Positions 1-11,574 of a stretch of DNA of 64,000 bases are shown piece by piece; within the stretch, counting starts at the first letter, position 1; each line of letters starts with the position of its first letter. The notes beneath the pieces were generated by a model. The model did no database searches and had not been told where the DNA came from. It saw nothing but the letters and a program-made list of their open reading frames with translations. The stretch is from Eublepharis macularius (taxonomy: Eukaryota; Chordata; Lepidosauria; Squamata; Eublepharidae), in NCBI RefSeq assembly GCF_028583425.1, contig NC_072792.1:155378676-155442675 (forward strand), given 5' to 3'. Both the position numbers and the translations under genes were made by a program.

Positions 1-146
1 GGGTTGGGACTGGGGGAGGGGCCTCAGCAGGATATAACTTCATCGAGTCTCCTCCAAAGCTAGCATTTCCTCTAGGAAATATAGACTGAAGATCAGTTGT
101 AATTCTGGGAAAACTCCAGATCCTAGGTGGAGGCTGGCAACCCTAC
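1..146 (+). repeat. Squamate interspersed repeat, 3' part
   Basis: GC-richer than its surroundings, containing GATCAGTTGTAATTCTGGGA and ending GGAGGCTGGCAACCCTAC. I recognise this pattern from common lizard repeats ('...ctggagatcagttgtaatt...ggaggttggcaaccctac'). The window begins inside the copy. Confidence 0.55.
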
Positions 147-1428
147 TCAGTGAACATTTTATTTAAATCTCAGAATTTGAACTTTGGGTGCTTTTAGTAA
201 CAATACCAGTTAAGGATGCTAAATATTTATATTGAACTTTGGTACTGCAAAGATATATAAAGCTGAACTTTGCTTAAATTTGATTTTGGTTGAAATTGTA
301 GGAGGTGTTGTATATGGATATATTCACAAATGCACTTTATTTTATTTTTTTAAAATAGCACAATTAATGCTTTCTTTATAAAATGTCTATAACATTTGCA
401 CTTTGCTGTAATAAGCTTGCAAATTTAAAACTGTACAGTTTTGTAGTCTACATTGTAATGACTTTGTTAAACACAAATTACTGTTTATGTGGAAGTTAAT
501 TTTATATATTGTATATGTAATTATAATTTTTTCTTTTTGTAAAAAAGAGACTGTACATTTCTCCACATTACAAAAATATTGTGTTTTGCCTAGTGGATGG
601 TTATTTCGGGCTTTCTAAAAAATGAGTGTGTGTGCAATTCCAGATATATATCAGCAGCATGGTTTTGCAAATTAGTGGATCTAATTTGTACTTGGACCTT
701 TTTTATCCTAAAGTCTCTGGGCTGGAGGAAAGGTAACCTAGTAACCTAGCAAACATTTGTGTTGTGCTACAGCCCCTTAATTTTAAACTTCTTTTTAATT
801 GAGTTATGGATCATTACTAGGCTAGCAATCACAGAAATTCATTACTTTTATTCTGTAGCAAACCGGTTAAAAAGACTACTTGCAGAATATTTCAGTTATA
901 TTCAACACAATCCTGAGAACATTCTCCTGGGAGAAAGCCCCACTGAATAGACCTAAGTAGGATTCTGAGACTACCAATTTAGGACTGCCAGATCTGTGGA
1001 TACTTAAATCCAGAGATTGGAGCCATGAACAGATAAGATGGATTTTTTTTACAAACCTGAGAAAAGCCCCAGGTTTACATACACACAAAAGATGTGAAAA
1101 AATGAAGACCACTACAGGTTAAAACCCCACAAAGTATAGCAGCAACATCTGTAGCTTTAAGAAACAAATGCCTTTTGTTGCCATTGCTAGGCACCCACAA
1201 CAGTACTGCCAATTGAAGCCTTGGGTTCTGTCAGTAAAAGGCAGGGGGCAGGGTCTTTTTCCAGGGATGTTTTGGGCTTTGAGGGAATACTTATTGGGGC
1301 CAGTCCTGCCCAGCAACCACCAGACAACTTGATACAATCTGACTTTCATGACTCACTCAGGCCCAGGTCATTGCTGTTGTTCAACAGCAGCCACCCCTGA
1401 AAGCCAGTGTGGGTTGGTGGATAGTGTT
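147..1428. other. Intergenic AT-rich DNA, nothing recognised
   Basis: No supported gene. The short open frames lack codon structure or recognisable motifs, and the stretch is A+T-rich with scattered TA-rich runs. Confidence 0.6.
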
Positions 1429-2100
1429 TCAGACTAGGATTACTCCCCTGGCACCCCTGAGTAAAGGGTTCCCAGGTGCCCACCAATGGTGAGCAAACTC
1501 CTGGAGGTTTGCACCCTTGCCTGCTGATCCTCCAGCAATCAGCTGGAGGTGGCAAGCCCCCTGGAGGTCACCCACCACTGGCAGGCATCCCAAGAGCATA
1601 CGCAGCATGCGCACTCCCAAGGGGGATGATGACATCACCCCCCCCAGAAGTGATGTCATCGCACCAGTCGTGGAAGTGCTCTTGCACTTCATTTGGGGCT
1701 GAATGGGCTGAATTGGCCCCGCATGGAGCATGGGAGCACTCCCATGGCTGGTGCAATTACATCACTTCTGGGAGTGACATCATTGTATAGGCACCAGGGC
1801 ACACACAAAGTAGACCACACTGCTGACCCAAGGTAAGTGCCAGGAGGGCATAGGGACCTGGCAACCCTACTTGAGTACCAAGGGCGAAGTCCAGAGGTGT
1901 GACCTGTCAGAGCCTCCTCACAATGGCTCCTTCTCCAAGGCTGTGGCTTCATGCCAGCCTGATTGCTTCCCTGGCACCCTTGAGTACCAAGTAGGGAATC
2001 CCAGGTGCTGGTGGCTGGCAAATTCCCAGGGATTTGCCCCCTAGCCCACCAATTGCCTGCCTGAATAGGCCTTTCTGCTCCCTTGGCTGTATCAGCTCTG
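1429..2100. repeat. Complex GC-rich interspersed repeats with inverted GTGATGTCATC-type core
   Basis: Two related units open with 'ggcacccctgagta...cccaggtg' (about 1,451 and 1,973). The interval contains gatgatgacatcac / agaagtgatgtcatcg / tcacttctgggagtgacatc motifs that recur in the hAT-like copies at 11.6 kb and 36.6 kb, and near 1,860 the same ggcaaccctac end as the repeat at 1-146. It is probably non-autonomous transposon sequence with a SINE-like piece. Confidence 0.5.
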
Positions 2101-2756
2101 AGACACCTGGAGGTGTAACTTAACAGAGGCCTGCAATGCGAGCTGAGATGCTTTTCCCCAAGGCTATTGGAAATGTGCCTGCCTAACTCAAGAAATTGCT
2201 CCTCCTTCCAGGCTGTTTGGTTCTGAGGTGCAGTCCCTGAAGGCAGGAATTAAGCCAACTAACACAGTGACATAGCAGCCTGCAACCATCAATGTAATGA
2301 TCGGGCTCTTCAGCTGCTTCTGTTTTAACAAAGATGATAATCCTGCACCTCTAAGCCCAATGATTTTTGAAGGCATTTTTCCCCCTGTTGTTTCCATATA
2401 TTCCCACATTCCCTTTTTCCTACCAGGGAATGGTGCTGGCTCTCCCCAGGGTTCTCAAGCTCATTGCTGAAAGATTCAGCAGTCATTTAAGAACATGCAG
2501 AGGGTCTCTTTTAGTCAGCACAGAGTAACTTTATTCAGCAGAAATAAAGACAAGAACAGAAGGCCTATCGCAGGCCTTCCCTATCAGTCCTTCAGCCAGT
2601 TTATAAAGACATAAGTAAAAACTAGACTGGAACTGCTCCAGATTCTATTATCTTGGGAATAACATAAAACATGAAACAGACTCTACATCATTACAATCGC
2701 TAGGAGAGAGTTCTTGTTGCAGTTACGTTCATCCTGTCTCGGGGGGTCATTTCTGT
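2101..2756. other. Intergenic, unclassified
   Basis: No supported gene. The sequence around 2,500-2,700 (tttattcagcagaaataaag, then an inverted ggcctatcgcaggcc) could be an old LTR or other repeat in reverse, but no defining termini were found. Confidence 0.4.
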
Positions 2757-2966
2757 ATGAGCCACTTGGATATAGTGGTTAGAGCATTGGGCTGGGATCT
2801 GGGAGACCCAGGTTGTGTTGCCATTCTGTCAGAGAGGCTTGCCTTGGGCCTGTCCTATTCTCTCAGCCTGGCTTGCTTTGTGGGGTTGTTATGTGGATGG
2901 AATAGAAAGGTATAAAATGTTATAGCCACTTTGAGTTCCTGCTGGAGCTGAAGGGTGGGGTTTAAA
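2757..2966 (+). repeat. tRNA-derived SINE (Sauria-SINE-like)
   Basis: It begins gagccacttggatatagtgg with A-box/B-box-like tRNA sequence (ggttagagcattgggctggg, then gagacccaggttgtg). It ends with a gccactttgagttcctgctg ... gggtggggtttaaataaa tail, like the 3' end of squamate tRNA-SINEs that share a BovB tail. Confidence 0.6.
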
Positions 2967-4520
2967 TAAACTCCTCACCCATCTTCTTAAAGGAGGTATT
3001 ATGTTTCTACTCAGAAAGGGTCCTTAGGGCAAGAAGTCCTTGACAAGCAAACTTTCATTGAGTTAGCTATTGTCAGGGCCCCTACTGCTATCCTTTAGCA
3101 AATTTATACTTCATTCCAGTGGTCATCATTATTGTTGTTGATGGCCTGCAAATTAAATAGCACTTTATCTCTAATTCAGTCACTGTAGACTGTGAATGCT
3201 GTAAGATGTTAGCCTGTGTGGGAAGCAAAATTCCCCTGCTGCAAGTTTTCCTTTTAAGCTGCTAATCTACTGGTCATTATGACTTTTTTACTATCGCCTT
3301 TGAAGGGAGCATGAAACACATTTTGATCCTATCCTGGGGCATAAAGGATATTGGCCAAAGTGTTATAAATTAAGACCATTGAACCTCTCCATTAGCAGAT
3401 TGCATCTTTATAGAGTAAGATAAAAGCCCAGTGGTTGTCTAAGGACTATTTATTTGCTATGTCACGAAAATAAATATGAACCTACCAAAGCCATGTCTTA
3501 GCAACACCAGCTTGAATACCTTTGAGAATTTTGGAATGGTTTAACTGCACAGCAAGAATGACCTATGAAGGTTAATATTTCCCATCATGGCATACCCTCA
3601 AGTGGTTCGACAGCTGGAGGAGATGAGGGCTGAGAAAACTTGGACCAAAACTGGAAGAGACCAAAAAGTTGTCAAGAAGGTTGGAGGACAAGCACAATAA
3701 TCGAATAGCTGTTTTTTGGTCATTGCGTAAGATTGTTGCATATGATCCAGACATCTTTCGTTGAAGCAGCTCTTCTGTTGGAAGAGAAACAACACATTTA
3801 CACAGCTTTCAAGCTACAATATTTTTGCTTTTTTAAAACACAGTTCATTCTTGCACTAGCAAGTCCAGTGCAGAATAGGATATCATGAGATGAATAGTGC
3901 CTGTGACATCACTCGTGATAAACAAAGCGGCTTCCCTTTCTAAGCTTGCATTTTTTTTGTGGACATCTATAAACTAGTTTTAAATTTCTTTATAATTTGA
4001 CTATGATCTGTCACTGCTGCTCTCAATGTTTAATTTTAGTAAATAAATTTGTTTGGTAACAATCTCCACTTTCTAAAAATACAGCCCCAATTCCATTCTT
4101 CCAGCAGTGAATCAGTGTAAAATTGGAAGGAGTTCCGTGGGTGGTTGTTCAGTTTTAATTGTATTTCATGTTGTGACAGTTTTTTTGGTAAGATGGTGCT
4201 TAGTATGATGGAAATGTTTTTTCCCCAGCGGCAAGCTCCATCACCACTTCCACCCCTGCATCCAAACTAAGCTCCTCTGAAAAAACAGCTTCTTTATTTC
4301 TTTCTTTAAAGGCAGCTGTTTCCAGAGACTACTGCAGAGCAACTAATGGCACTAAGAAAGTAAGACTACAGTTACTCAGCTGCACTTAAGAAAATGAAAA
4401 ATGGCCCACCCTGTGGTTCCATCCAATGGGGTATTCTACTGCTTTATTGCAGGGTACAAAAGCTATATGCCATTCAACTCAGCAACTGCAACTTGCATAC
4501 AGGATTAACTTTCCTTTTGC
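2967..4520. other. Intergenic, nothing recognised
   Basis: No gene or clear repeat boundary. The short frames near 3,572-3,795 lack recognisable motifs. Confidence 0.5.
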
Positions 4521-4580
4521 AGATTGACCTTATGCCGAGTCAGACCTTTGGTCCTTCTAGCCCAATATAGTTTAATGCTC
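4521..4580 (-). repeat. Antisense fragment of a tRNA-derived SINE
   Basis: The reverse complement of 'gaccttatgccgagtcagacc' matches the end of the SINE at 7,325-7,505 (ggaccaaagatctgacttgc). It is the family whose tail reads approximately 'tggaccaaaggtctgactcagtataaggcagc'. Confidence 0.5.
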
Positions 4581-5179
4581 TACACCATGACAATAAACTA
4601 AAAAGAAGAACACACACAAACCTGATAGGTCTGTAAATTAAAAAGGATTTTAGAAAGTTGGCAGAGTGGGGTACTTTGTTGTTCAGCTATCCTTTGCTGT
4701 GATCGTTATGAAAAGAGTGTTGCCAGCCTTGCTTTGATACACATAGGGCCAAAACTACATTACAGATTTCCACTTGTTATGTCTGACTTCCCTATCCTGA
4801 CTTCAAATCAATTAGCCACATGGCAGCTGACTTCCCTGCTGGTTATTCATTTGCCTAGCATTCAGGGAGAACGAGCTTCAGAACTATTTACCCTGGTTGG
4901 GGGCTGTGCATGAGCTACATGGGCAGCCCTGATAGGGCAAATAGCATCCCTGAGCCATTTAGGGTCAGGAAAACAGTGCAGGGGGAAGAGGCTGGATCAG
5001 GGCTTTGTGTGCTTTGGATTTAGTCCCAGCAGAGAAGTGGATTGTAGGACCCAGATACATGTCAAAAATCGTAACATGTAGTTTGGCGTTTAGTATAGCA
5101 TCAAAAAGCATGCCTTTAATTAAAAAAAAATTGTTGCTTTTAAGTTTTAACTACATGCACACAAAGAAAAGGAAATATA

Positions 5180-5645
5180 TCTCGGTTATGTTACTGCAAT
5201 GCAGTCCATGTAGGGCTGCTCTTGAAAAGCATTTGGAAACTTCAGCTGGTGCAGCATACTCAGTCAGGATGTTGACTGGCGTGGGTTGCAGGAACTGTAT
5301 CACTCCAGTCTTGGCTCCTCTATACTGGCTCCTAATTTAATAGGCAGGTGATTAGATGAGGCAGGTGGCAACCCGGAAGAGGCCTTCTGAGTTGTAGCAA
5401 CATTTTTTTGTTTCATCCAGTGTTCCCACGGTGATCTTTCCTTCCTGCCCTGTACTTTAATTGTTGTTTTTATGTTTTTGTATGCATATTTTAGCTTGGT
5501 TTTAATTGTTTGACTTCTTGTTGGGTTTCAATAGTTTTTAAGACATGTTTTTATAATGTATGTTTTTAATCTATTAACTGCCTTGATGGCCCTGATGAGA
5601 CCAGAAAGGCAGGGCACAAATTTCATAAATAAAATATGTATCTCC
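5180..5645 (+). mobile_element. CR1-like LINE, 3' end of ORF2 and 3'UTR
   Basis: A degraded frame at about 5,190-5,340 reads AAYSVRMLTGVGCRNCITPV ... LYWLLI. This resembles the post-RT C-terminal motif (aaRlltg..r.dHITPVL..LHWLPI) of chicken-repeat-1-type LINEs. It is followed by a T-rich 3'UTR ending aggcagggcacaaatttcat and aaataaaat. Old and non-functional. Confidence 0.6.
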
Positions 5646-6507
5646 AAAACAAAAGAAAAATCCATACACAGGAAAAATAATACTCTATGACAAATTATAA
5701 AAGACAAATGGGTACCATGTCACTTGCTTTCTCATTCTAGAATGTAACAAACAAGAATCCAATGTTCATTACATTTATCAGATTTTAGAAATAGCTTTTT
5801 CGGGTTCTCATGCCTTTTAAAAAAGAAGATCTGGAATATCACCAACTCTACACATTAATGTTTAATTTACTTTAAAGCCATCTATATCCCACGTTTCCTC
5901 CTGACAGTCTAAGGCAAGTAACAGTGTATTAAAAACATATCCAAATAGCCTGTATATACAAAAGGTCAGTACAAATGAGCTCTACAGAGAAACACCAGCT
6001 CAAACAATGCAGTTTTAACATTTAAGATGCAATTAATGCAATTGCATTCTCCAAGAATAAAATTAAGCAACATTTAGTACATTTTTGAAAATGGGGCTAT
6101 GCAAGCTGTACTACTAGTTCATAGCTTGCAGCTGTTAGGGCTGAATCGAAATTATTCATTTTCTTTTTAAGAACAAGCATTTTCAATAGTGCCAAAAACA
6201 TTTCCCCCTTTTTGGTGTTCATTGGTACTTCTTGGAACCATGCGTATCTTTTAAATAATCATCATCGCTGTCCTTTCATAACCAAATCTGGCTGAGATTC
6301 CCCTCCATTAGATGACATCAGATGTAGCATCATGATGTCATACCATTCACTAGGTAGCTTCCAATTCAGGAAAGCAAAAGCTGGCAAAACAATAACTGCA
6401 TTCAGACTTCACAACAAGCTTTAGTTAACTTCATTTAAATCCCAGTTGGTCATGAAGAGTTTTGGTTCTGTGCTTCTGCACATCCCTTGCTCCTCCTATC
6501 TCCCTTT
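5646..6507. other. Intergenic AT-rich DNA, nothing recognised
   Basis: No coding or repeat structure that I can support. Confidence 0.5.
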
Positions 6508-7045
6508 GTTTAAGGACATAAGAATGCAAGAATCTACCTGAAGAATCAGAGTAGCAGTCCATTTAGTCCATTAGCAGCCAGAGTTGCCCTGGAGAGACAT
6601 TAAACAGGGCACAGACACTTCCCTGATGTTGCCACGTAGCACTAGTATTTGGAAGTTTCATGCCTCTGAACATGGAGGTTCTCTTTAGTCTCCATGGCTA
6701 GTAGCCATTGATGGGCCTCTCCTTTGTGAATCTGTCTTATCCCTCCCCCTTAAAGCCAGTTATGTTTGTGGCCATCATTGCATCCACAATTTAATTAATT
6801 GTTGAGTAAAGAAGTATTTCCTCCTGAATCTATTGCCCGTCAGTTTCATCAGGTGACCCTAGGTTCTGGTAATACAGGATTGTGAAAAAAGCTCTACCTA
6901 CTTTCTCCACCCCATGCATAATTTTATAAGCCTCTGCTAGATCTCCTTTCAGTTGTGTTTTTTCTAAACTGAAAAGTCCCAGAGTCTTCTTCTCATCCTC
7001 ATAAGAGCTCCAACCCCTTAATCATCCCAGCTTGATCAGGCTCTA
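6508..7045 (-). mobile_element. LINE ORF2 C-terminal fragment (CR1/jockey-type)
   Basis: Minus-strand translation near 7,040-6,800 shows EKTQLKGDLAEAYKIMHGVE (closely matching the 'RLRGDLIEVYKIMHG.ekVd' C-terminal motif of CR1/L2-type LINEs), then decayed sequence up to taaggacataagaatgcaag. A widespread sauropsid repeat that has accumulated stops and frameshifts. A short second piece may occur at 7,735-7,795. Confidence 0.6.
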
Positions 7046-7324
7046 ACCAGCATGACATTTGAATGCAGGTGCCTCAAGGAAGTGAGTTTATTCATAGCAT
7101 ACAAACTGGGATTAAAGATCAGAATCCCAGTTTACATGGATTGTTTATTTGAAAAAAATATACCCTGCAAGCTCTATATAATTTGTTTGAGGCAGCAGAG
7201 AGTACAATTCAGCAAGATGTTGGCATTTGGACAGCATAGTGAATTGGAGGGTGATCAAACAAATTCTCTGAGCCCAAAGACAGGGTAGAGAAGGACCACA
7301 TGCAAGCAAAGCTGAGTTCTTGCC

Positions 7325-7505
7325 TGATGAAGGGCTGTGGTAGAACATCTGCTTAACATGCAAAAGATACCAATTCCTAGCATTCCTAGCTAAAAGGTGA
7401 TATGATAGACCTCCCCAACCCTGGAGAGCTGCCACCAGTCTGAGTAAACAATCCTGAGCTTGTTGGACCAAAGATCTGACTTGCTCTAAGTCAGCTTTAT
7501 GTAAA
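7325..7505 (+). repeat. tRNA-derived SINE
   Basis: The tRNA-like head (gtggtagaacatctgcttaa, then catgcaaaagataccaattc) is followed by a body that ends gtctgagtaaacaatcctga and ggaccaaagatctgacttgc. It is the same family as the antisense piece at 4,521-4,580. It is not a functional tRNA gene: the anticodon arm and acceptor stem are not conserved. Confidence 0.6.
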
Positions 7506-8519
7506 TCCCTACCTTGCCAAAACTACTGACTTGTATCCTACTCCTCCATTCATCAAAGTTTGAAGCCTTCTCCTAGCCCAAGACTCCTTCCTGCAACAGA
7601 ATCTATAGGTATTCCACCAGAGGAAGGCTCTTTAGACTAAAGGAAGGCTTCCAACTTTGCAGAGCTTAGGATACAAGCACCTGGTTTCAACCCCAAACCC
7701 CTCACTTGTGGATTTAGGCCCAGTCCTGGTTTCATAAAAACATGAGACTTACCTTGCTGCACCAGACCAGGTTCTAAAGACTAGAATTTTGTTTCCAACA
7801 GCAGCCAATAAGATGATAAATGGAACATGGAGATTAGCCTCTGCATATGCAACAGCAGGATTGGAGTCCTGCTGTTCTACTGCAGACCAACATGACTACC
7901 TACCTGAAACAATCTGCATATGCAACATGAATGCTCTCGGGGACTATTATATTTTGAAAATGAGTATCATCTCCCTCCATGCAATATATCAATTGTTAAT
8001 ACACTCAGAAATGAAGGGTAGTTTTAGGAAGGCAAGCAATTCCCACCCACCCCATTTGCTTTGCACATCAGTATTAATAGGCAATAAACTGGAGGCCTAC
8101 AGAAGAACAAAAGGGGCTAGAAGAGTAGAAAACGGGAAAGGTTGTGTAAGAAAATTGCAATTTTAATTTTTTCCCCCCATTTGGAGACTAAATCATCTAG
8201 ATGTGTTTCTCTGTCGAATGCATTTTCCTCTGTAATTAATTAGGGTTTAACTCTAGGCATTGCATAATGTACTTTCCATTTTAATGTTGTGGGAGGAGAC
8301 AGGTGCAGGCAACAGGGAGAAAAGGAGGGAAACATACAGGAACAATAAGCATGTTCTGTGAGAGGAAAGTAAAATTCTATTTATTGTGAATTTGCAGCAG
8401 GAGGCCATTCTCAGAGTATCCTTTGTAGTTTTGAGGCAGAGTAATTCTGGAGCTAAATTTGGAGGCAGAAGGGGCTCCCTGTGCAGATCATGAAAAGCTA
8501 TGGATTGTGTTAAAAGAAA
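7506..8519. other. Intergenic, nothing firm
   Basis: No gene supported. The 125-aa frame starting at 7,789 has no recognisable motif, and around 7,860-7,900 'tgttctactgcagaccaaca' resembles the tail of the stem-loop repeat family seen at 9.6 kb. Confidence 0.45.
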
Positions 8520-9062
8520 CGGGTGCCACAACATCTGATTGTTTTGATGTGCAACCTGTACTCTGGGCAAGAGGCTACTGTTAGGACAGAATATGAGGAA
8601 ACAGAATGGTTTCCAACTGGCAAAGGTATCAGACAAGGATGCATATTATCTCCCTACCTGTTCAACCTCTATGCAGAACATATCATAAGGAAAGCTGGAT
8701 TAGATCTAGAAGAAGGTAGAGTGAAAATTGGTGGAAGGAATATTAACGATTTGAGATATGCAGATGACACCACATTACTGGCAGAAAATAGTGAAGACTT
8801 GAAATGACTACTAATGAAGGTGAAGAAGAAAGCACTAAAGCAGGATTACAGCTGAACATCAAGGAAACAAAAATGACTACTGAGGAATTATACAGTTTTA
8901 AAGCTGACAATGAGGAAATTGAAATTGTTCAAGTTTTTCTATTCCTTGACTCAATCATCAACCAAAAGGGAGACTACAACCAAGACATCAGAAGACTGAA
9001 ACTTGGAAGAGCAGCTGCAAGGAACTATCTAGACGGTCCAACCCTCGACTACCATTTCTAAG
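8520..9062 (+). mobile_element. BovB (RTE-type) LINE reverse transcriptase fragment
   Basis: The frame 8,523-8,807 encodes the RT core: NLYSGQEATVRTEYEETEWF, GKGIRQGCILSPYLFNLYAE and RNINDLRYADDTTLLAENSE, with the catalytic YADD. A stop follows (TGA at 8,805), and the next segment in another frame (8,804-9,061) continues LQLNIKETKMTTEEL ... GRAA. The match to BovB/RTE RT is strong. BovB is patchily distributed and known for horizontal transfer involving squamates and ruminants. The fragment is dead: frameshift, stop and truncation at both ends. Confidence 0.85.
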
Positions 9063-9169
9063 TGCTGAAAACAGCCACTTAGAACCTCACCTAATTTGAG
9101 ACTTCCCAGTCTCCGGGTGAACTTGCAGACAAGGGGTCAGAAGCTCCAGACACAGGCTTAAATATAAGT

Positions 9170-9460
9170 GATATATAAGGATATATCACTGTATTTTTTT
9201 GTAAGCCATTATGATCTCTTTTACTTTCAACAGCCAATCTTGAATCTTGGGGTATATTTTCTATCTTCTATTTCCTGGAAAAGACCAATTAGGCAGCAGT
9301 AATAATATGTAAGGCTACCACTTGAAGATCTCTAGGGGTGTCAGGTACATAATTTAGTGGTAATGTCTCTGGTTGTAAGGAATTTGGTTTCCTAACTGGG
9401 CTGCTATAATCTTTATCACTTGCTTCCAACAACTTGAGCCATGTTTGCATGTCCACTTTA
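9170..9460 (-). mobile_element. L1-type ORF2 C-terminal remnant
   Basis: The minus strand reads QTWLKLLEASDKDYSSPVRK at 9,450 and then HIITAA*LVFSRK, matching the L1 C-terminal motif 'hIitAArlvfArnWk'. Two in-frame stops show it is decayed. Confidence 0.6.
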
Positions 9461-9461
9461 A

Positions 9462-9605
9462 CAACTCCACAAAACTAGAACTTATGATTCCAGTACACAA
9501 TACGTGTGAATTCTTCGATTAAACATTCTTAGTTGAAGTTTTACTTTGCCTTAGTGGAACTTGACTTCAGATAGTATGTTGCATCACTATTGGGCAAAAA
9601 AAAAT
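9462..9605 (-). repeat. Left arm of an inverted repeat pair
   Basis: The reverse complement of this stretch matches 10,432-10,575: both read gcccaatag, actatctgaagtcaagttcc, aaagtaaaa, caactaagaatgttta, gaagaattcaca. Identity is about 85-90% by eye over about 120 nt. Confidence 0.75.
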
Positions 9606-9624
9606 TAAATAAATGTGGCTGGTA

Positions 9625-9768
9625 TATGCATTCGTCAGATGCATCTGACGAAGAGAGCTGTGGTTCTCAAAAGCTTATGCTACAATAAAGTTGGTTAGTC
9701 TTAAAGGTGCTACTGGGCTCCTTACTATTTTGTAACTACAGACTAACACGGCTAACTCCTCTGGATGT
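9625..9768 (+). repeat. Stem-loop interspersed repeat (possible Penelope-like terminal repeat)
   Basis: It begins with a perfect 22-bp palindrome at 9,631-9,652 and continues aaaagcttatgctacaataa, gttagtcttaaaggtgctac, then ctacagactaacacggctaa. Related copies lie near 16.7, 26.5, 48.8 and 63.75 kb. The family assignment is uncertain. Confidence 0.6.
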
Positions 9769-10431
9769 CACCATAGATCATTTACATCAAGTTTTCTCTA
9801 ACATAAAAACAAACTGTAAAGGTAGTTCTTTAAGTAAATACATATTCCCCTTTTGTTTTTTTGCCAGAATAAGATGAGTTTTAAAAGATGATATAGATTC
9901 ATGGAGGATAGGGTATCATGACTAAATAGGAACCCCTAGGAGGTGAGGTGGGAGGGGGAGGAAGGCCTTAGCCTCTATGCCATGTTTATTGGCCCTTCAG
10001 GGCAATCATTTGAATGATGTGTGAAACAAGATGCTCAACTAGATGAATCACTAGTCTGGATGTAGTAGGGCTCCTATTTTTTTAATTCTGTGCACACGTG
10101 AATCCAGTAAGTGCCAATGCTCTCAGTGGAATTTGAGTAAACATACAGAGTGGCAAGCTCAAAATGACTCAGGAGCTATCTCTTGAAGGAAAATACAATC
10201 GAAACATTTTGAAACACTGTAAGGAAGTAAAACCAATACCTGTATTTCACTAGAGAAGGCATGGAAGGAAAAAGGAATAGATTTTCTTAGCATCTTATGC
10301 CTGCCATTATAATTACAAAAATATAATTTCCACTATTGTCCACCAGAGGTCAGTATTTTCCTACAAAAATACAGCTATGACAACTTTTGCAGAACACATT
10401 TAAAGCTCTTCCACATACCAGTCTTAGTTAA
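9769..10431. other. Sequence between inverted repeat arms, nothing recognised
   Basis: No coding potential seen. It is AT-rich with a short G-rich patch at 9,940-9,970. Confidence 0.5.
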
Positions 10432-10575
10432 AAAAATTTGCCCAATAGCAATGCAACGTACTATCTGAAGTCAAGTTCCACTCAGGCAAAGTAAAATTTC
10501 AACTAAGAATGTTTAAATGTACCTTAATTGAAGAATTCACATGTATTACGTATATACAGTGTTTTCTAGATCTGA
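10432..10575 (+). repeat. Right arm of the inverted repeat pair
   Basis: Partner of 9,462-9,605 in opposite orientation. The outer boundaries are not crisp, so this could be two opposed copies of one dispersed repeat rather than the ends of a single transposon. Confidence 0.75.
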
Positions 10576-10974
10576 CGTGGTCAACTTGTTTGGACGCTAC
10601 AACTTCCTGTGTTTTGGCTAACCATTCAAAATACCCCAAAGCACATTAACTGTTCTCATATACTAACATCTGTTGCTAGAAAAGCTAATATAGGGGCACT
10701 ACCCAACCCAAATTAAGCAGCTGCAAGTCCATTCACTTCAGTGGGAGAATTAAACATGTGCCATTTACTTTTACTCAGAGTGCATAATTAGGTGGATAAA
10801 AATCATTTAATGAAGATGCCCATTTAGTATTCCTGTTCATCACATCAGAGAAATAAAGATCCGTGAAATATGGCAGTATTAAGAACTAAAATTGCATTTC
10901 CATTAGCCAAAATCAACAGCATAGACACCAGTAGACAGATACCAGTTTACAAAGAAAAACGTCAAAAGTGAGTT

Positions 10975-10980
10975 TTTATT
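10975..10980 (-). promoter_or_regulatory. Candidate poly(A) signal AATAAA for WASF3
   Basis: Minus-strand AATAAAAAC followed within 25-40 nt by a T/G-rich stretch (GACGTTTTTCTTTG). It is one of two adjacent AATAAA hexamers at the distal end of the AT-rich region after WASF3. Confidence 0.35.
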
Positions 10981-11574
10981 CATAACTATAACTTTTACAA
11001 TAACCCATGATGAGCTGTACAAACATAAAAGTTAATTTGAAACTTAAAATGCATATTTTTATTAACAAAATATTTAAAGGAGATGACAAAATGGCCGCCT
11101 AACTATGAAATCTCATCATTATCAACATCATTTATTTAGTAGTTTGAAGGTTTCAAAATACAAGTATTCTGTGAGTCACTCAATTTTTGTGCTCCTAAAA
11201 TATATTAATCATATTTCTACAGCTGAAATAATTGTGACGTCAGAATGTTTCACTCAGTGCGCAGCAAACCTCTCAGAAAACTATTTCACACCCTGACACC
11301 AACAGAGGAGAAACACACCAATATGACATGTTCTACAGCACAACATTAGTTCCATCAAAAGAATGGACTGGTGTTTAATGTCCTTGTGACCAATATAAAC
11401 CTCATGCTATGCCTGCCTGCCATCCTCATGCAATACCCAATTGTCAATTCTATTGCTGTCCTAAAGAGCATCAAGTACTGAATGTATGAAGCACAAGTGG
11501 CAGCTGGAGGATCTGATTATATCCTACCCATTGTGAGTCCAGTACTTTGAGAAGAAAGATCAGGATTAACCAAC

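Noticed and set aside
2757..2966. Functional tRNA gene
   Set aside because: tRNA-like boxes are part of a SINE; there is no complete cloverleaf, and a SINE body follows.
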